A DNA stretch of 64,000 nt, from the NCBI GenBank assembly GCA_046296195.1, contig JBKBLR010000014.1, forward strand, positions 7,012 to 71,011, in the 5' to 3' direction. This document shows, piece after piece, positions 63,074-64,000 of this stretch (position 1 is its first letter; each line of letters begins with the position of its first letter). The notes under the pieces were generated by a model that was not told the origin of the DNA, made no database searches, and was given only the letters and a program-made list of their open reading frames with translations. The position numbers were made by a program, and so were the translations under genes. The DNA is from Amphiplicatus sp046296195. GTDB taxonomy: Bacteria; Pseudomonadota; Alphaproteobacteria; Caulobacterales; Parvularculaceae.

Positions 63074-64000
63074 TTAAACAGCCGCCTCCGCGGCCTCGAT
63101 CGCCGCCAGCTTTTCGAGCCAGAGCGCCTCTGCGTCGGCGATCGCCTCGATGAGCGCCGCCCGTTCCTTCTGCAGCTTGATCGCGCGCGCCGGATTAAGG
63201 TCATAGAGCCCCGGTTCAGCGAGCGCAGCGTCGAGGCGCGGCAGGATCGCAGTCAGTTCCTCGACCCGGGCCTCGGCGGCCTCCGCCTCCTTTTTGAGCG
63301 GGGCGACGGCCTCGCGATTGCGCGCGGCCGTTCGGCGCGCGCTGGCGCGCGGGTCTGCTTTGGCGACCCCGCGCGGCCCCTCTGCGCGGCCCGTTCTCGC
63401 GGCATCGAGCACCAGGGCGCGGTAATCATCGAGATCGCCTTCATAAGGCTTAACCGCCCCGCCCTTCACCAGCCACAACCGGTCCGCCACCGCCGCTGCG
63501 AGATGGGCGTCGTGCGTGATGATGACGACGGCGCCCTGGTAGTCGTTCAGCGCCTCGGCGAGGTTCGCCCGCGCATCGATGTCGAGATGGTTCGTCGGTT
63601 CGTCGAGAATGATGAGATGCGGGCCATGAAAGGTGATGAGGCCGAGGAGCAGCCGCGCTTTCTCGCCGCCGGAGAGATTCTCAACTCTCGTGTCAGCCTT
63701 CTCCGCGCCGAAGCCGAGGGCCGCCGTCGCCGCGCGCGCCTGCGCTTCCGTGGCGTCGGGCATGAGCCGGCGGACATGGTCGAGGGGGCTCTCGCCCGCC
63801 ACGAGCTCATCGAGCTGGTGCTGGGCGAAATAGGCCATACCGAGCTTGTTATGCTTGAGACCGGCGCCGCCGCGCGGCGCGAGGCGCCCGGCGATCGACT
63901 TGACGAGGGTCGACTTTCCTTCGCCGTTGGGGCCGAGCACCGCGATGCGGTCGTCGCCGTCGATGCGCAAATTGACCTTCTGTAAGACGGGGCGGCCGGC
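63074..64000 (-). CDS. ABC-F family ATPase, C-terminal part (runs off the window)
   Basis: The visible part of at least 308 residues holds the second nucleotide-binding domain (PVLQKVNLRIDGDDRIAVLGPNGEGKSTLVKSI, signature LSGGEKARLLLGL, Walker B HLIILDEPTNHLDID, H-loop VIITHD). A charged coiled-coil tail of about 110 residues follows, ending AIEAAEAAV. This matches Uup/YheS-type ABC-F proteins, which act on ribosomes or at DNA and not in transport. The first ATPase domain and the linker lie outside the window. Confidence 0.93.
   Translation of the reverse strand, partial: AGRPVLQKVNLRIDGDDRIAVLGPNGEGKSTLVKSIAGRLAPRGGAGLKHNKLGMAYFAQHQLDELVAGESPLDHVRRLMPDATEAQARAATAALGFGAEKADTRVENLSGGEKARLLLGLITFHGPHLIILDEPTNHLDIDARANLAEALNDYQGAVVIITHDAHLAAAVADRLWLVKGGAVKPYEGDLDDYRALVLDAARTGRAEGPRGVAKADPRASARRTAARNREAVAPLKKEAEAAEARVEELTAILPRLDAALAEPGLYDLNPARAIKLQKERAALIEAIADAEALWLEKLAAIEAAEAAV

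Overview
The window is GC-rich chromosomal DNA with short intergenic gaps. It most likely comes from an alphaproteobacterium of the Caulobacterales/Parvularculales/Rhodobacterales side. The evidence is a GapR (DUF2312) gene, an aa3-type cytochrome oxidase subunit IV gene placed directly before pntAa-pntAb-pntB, a split PntA, a perfect TTAA-N7-TTAA CtrA box, and mRNAs that appear to be leaderless. This placement comes from gene content and is not a database identification. No insertion sequence, phage gene, integrase or CRISPR array was seen.

Positions 1-20194 form a minus-strand translation/transcription block. In transcription order (right to left) it runs rplK, rplA, rplJ, rplL, rpoB, rpoC, a sulfotransferase, rpsL, rpsG, fusA, tuf, rpsJ, rplC, rplD, rplW, rplB, rpsS and the start of rplV. 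Three things are unusual. The sulfotransferase sits between rpoC and rpsL. A terminator separates rplA from rplJ. secE and nusG are not upstream of rplK; that space instead holds a promoter/terminator pair that could encode a small RNA.

Positions 20677-41355 are mixed housekeeping and metabolism. They hold a DDAH-type hydrolase with a 58-residue membrane protein, YciB, a membrane-anchored PQQ dehydrogenase, tRNA-Tyr, and an overlapping run rlmB-GST-GFA-SDR-HAD. Next come a DUF5671-type membrane protein, an AidB-like acyl-CoA dehydrogenase followed by an epoxide-hydrolase-like enzyme, several lipoproteins and membrane proteins, a ClpP-fold protease of the serine dehydrogenase proteinase family, a PKHD-type dioxygenase and an exported methyltransferase-like lipoprotein. 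A dense cluster of inverted repeats lies between convergent genes at 38682-38846.

Positions 41384-48876 carry the proton-translocating transhydrogenase operon and, divergent from it, a 1336-residue secreted protein that joins a divergent InlB-type repeat, two CxxCH haem sites and a von Willebrand type D domain.

Positions 48919-64000 hold a flavodiiron-like metallo-beta-lactamase protein, an alpha/beta hydrolase, an NtrC-type sigma-54 activator, gapR, carB, serS, surE and a LysM/LytM lipoprotein. The LytM domain has lost metal ligands, as in amidase activators of the NlpD/DipM type, and the gene lies behind the CtrA box. The window ends with a cation antiporter, two PaaI-type thioesterases, a PchB-like chorismate mutase and a truncated ABC-F ATPase.
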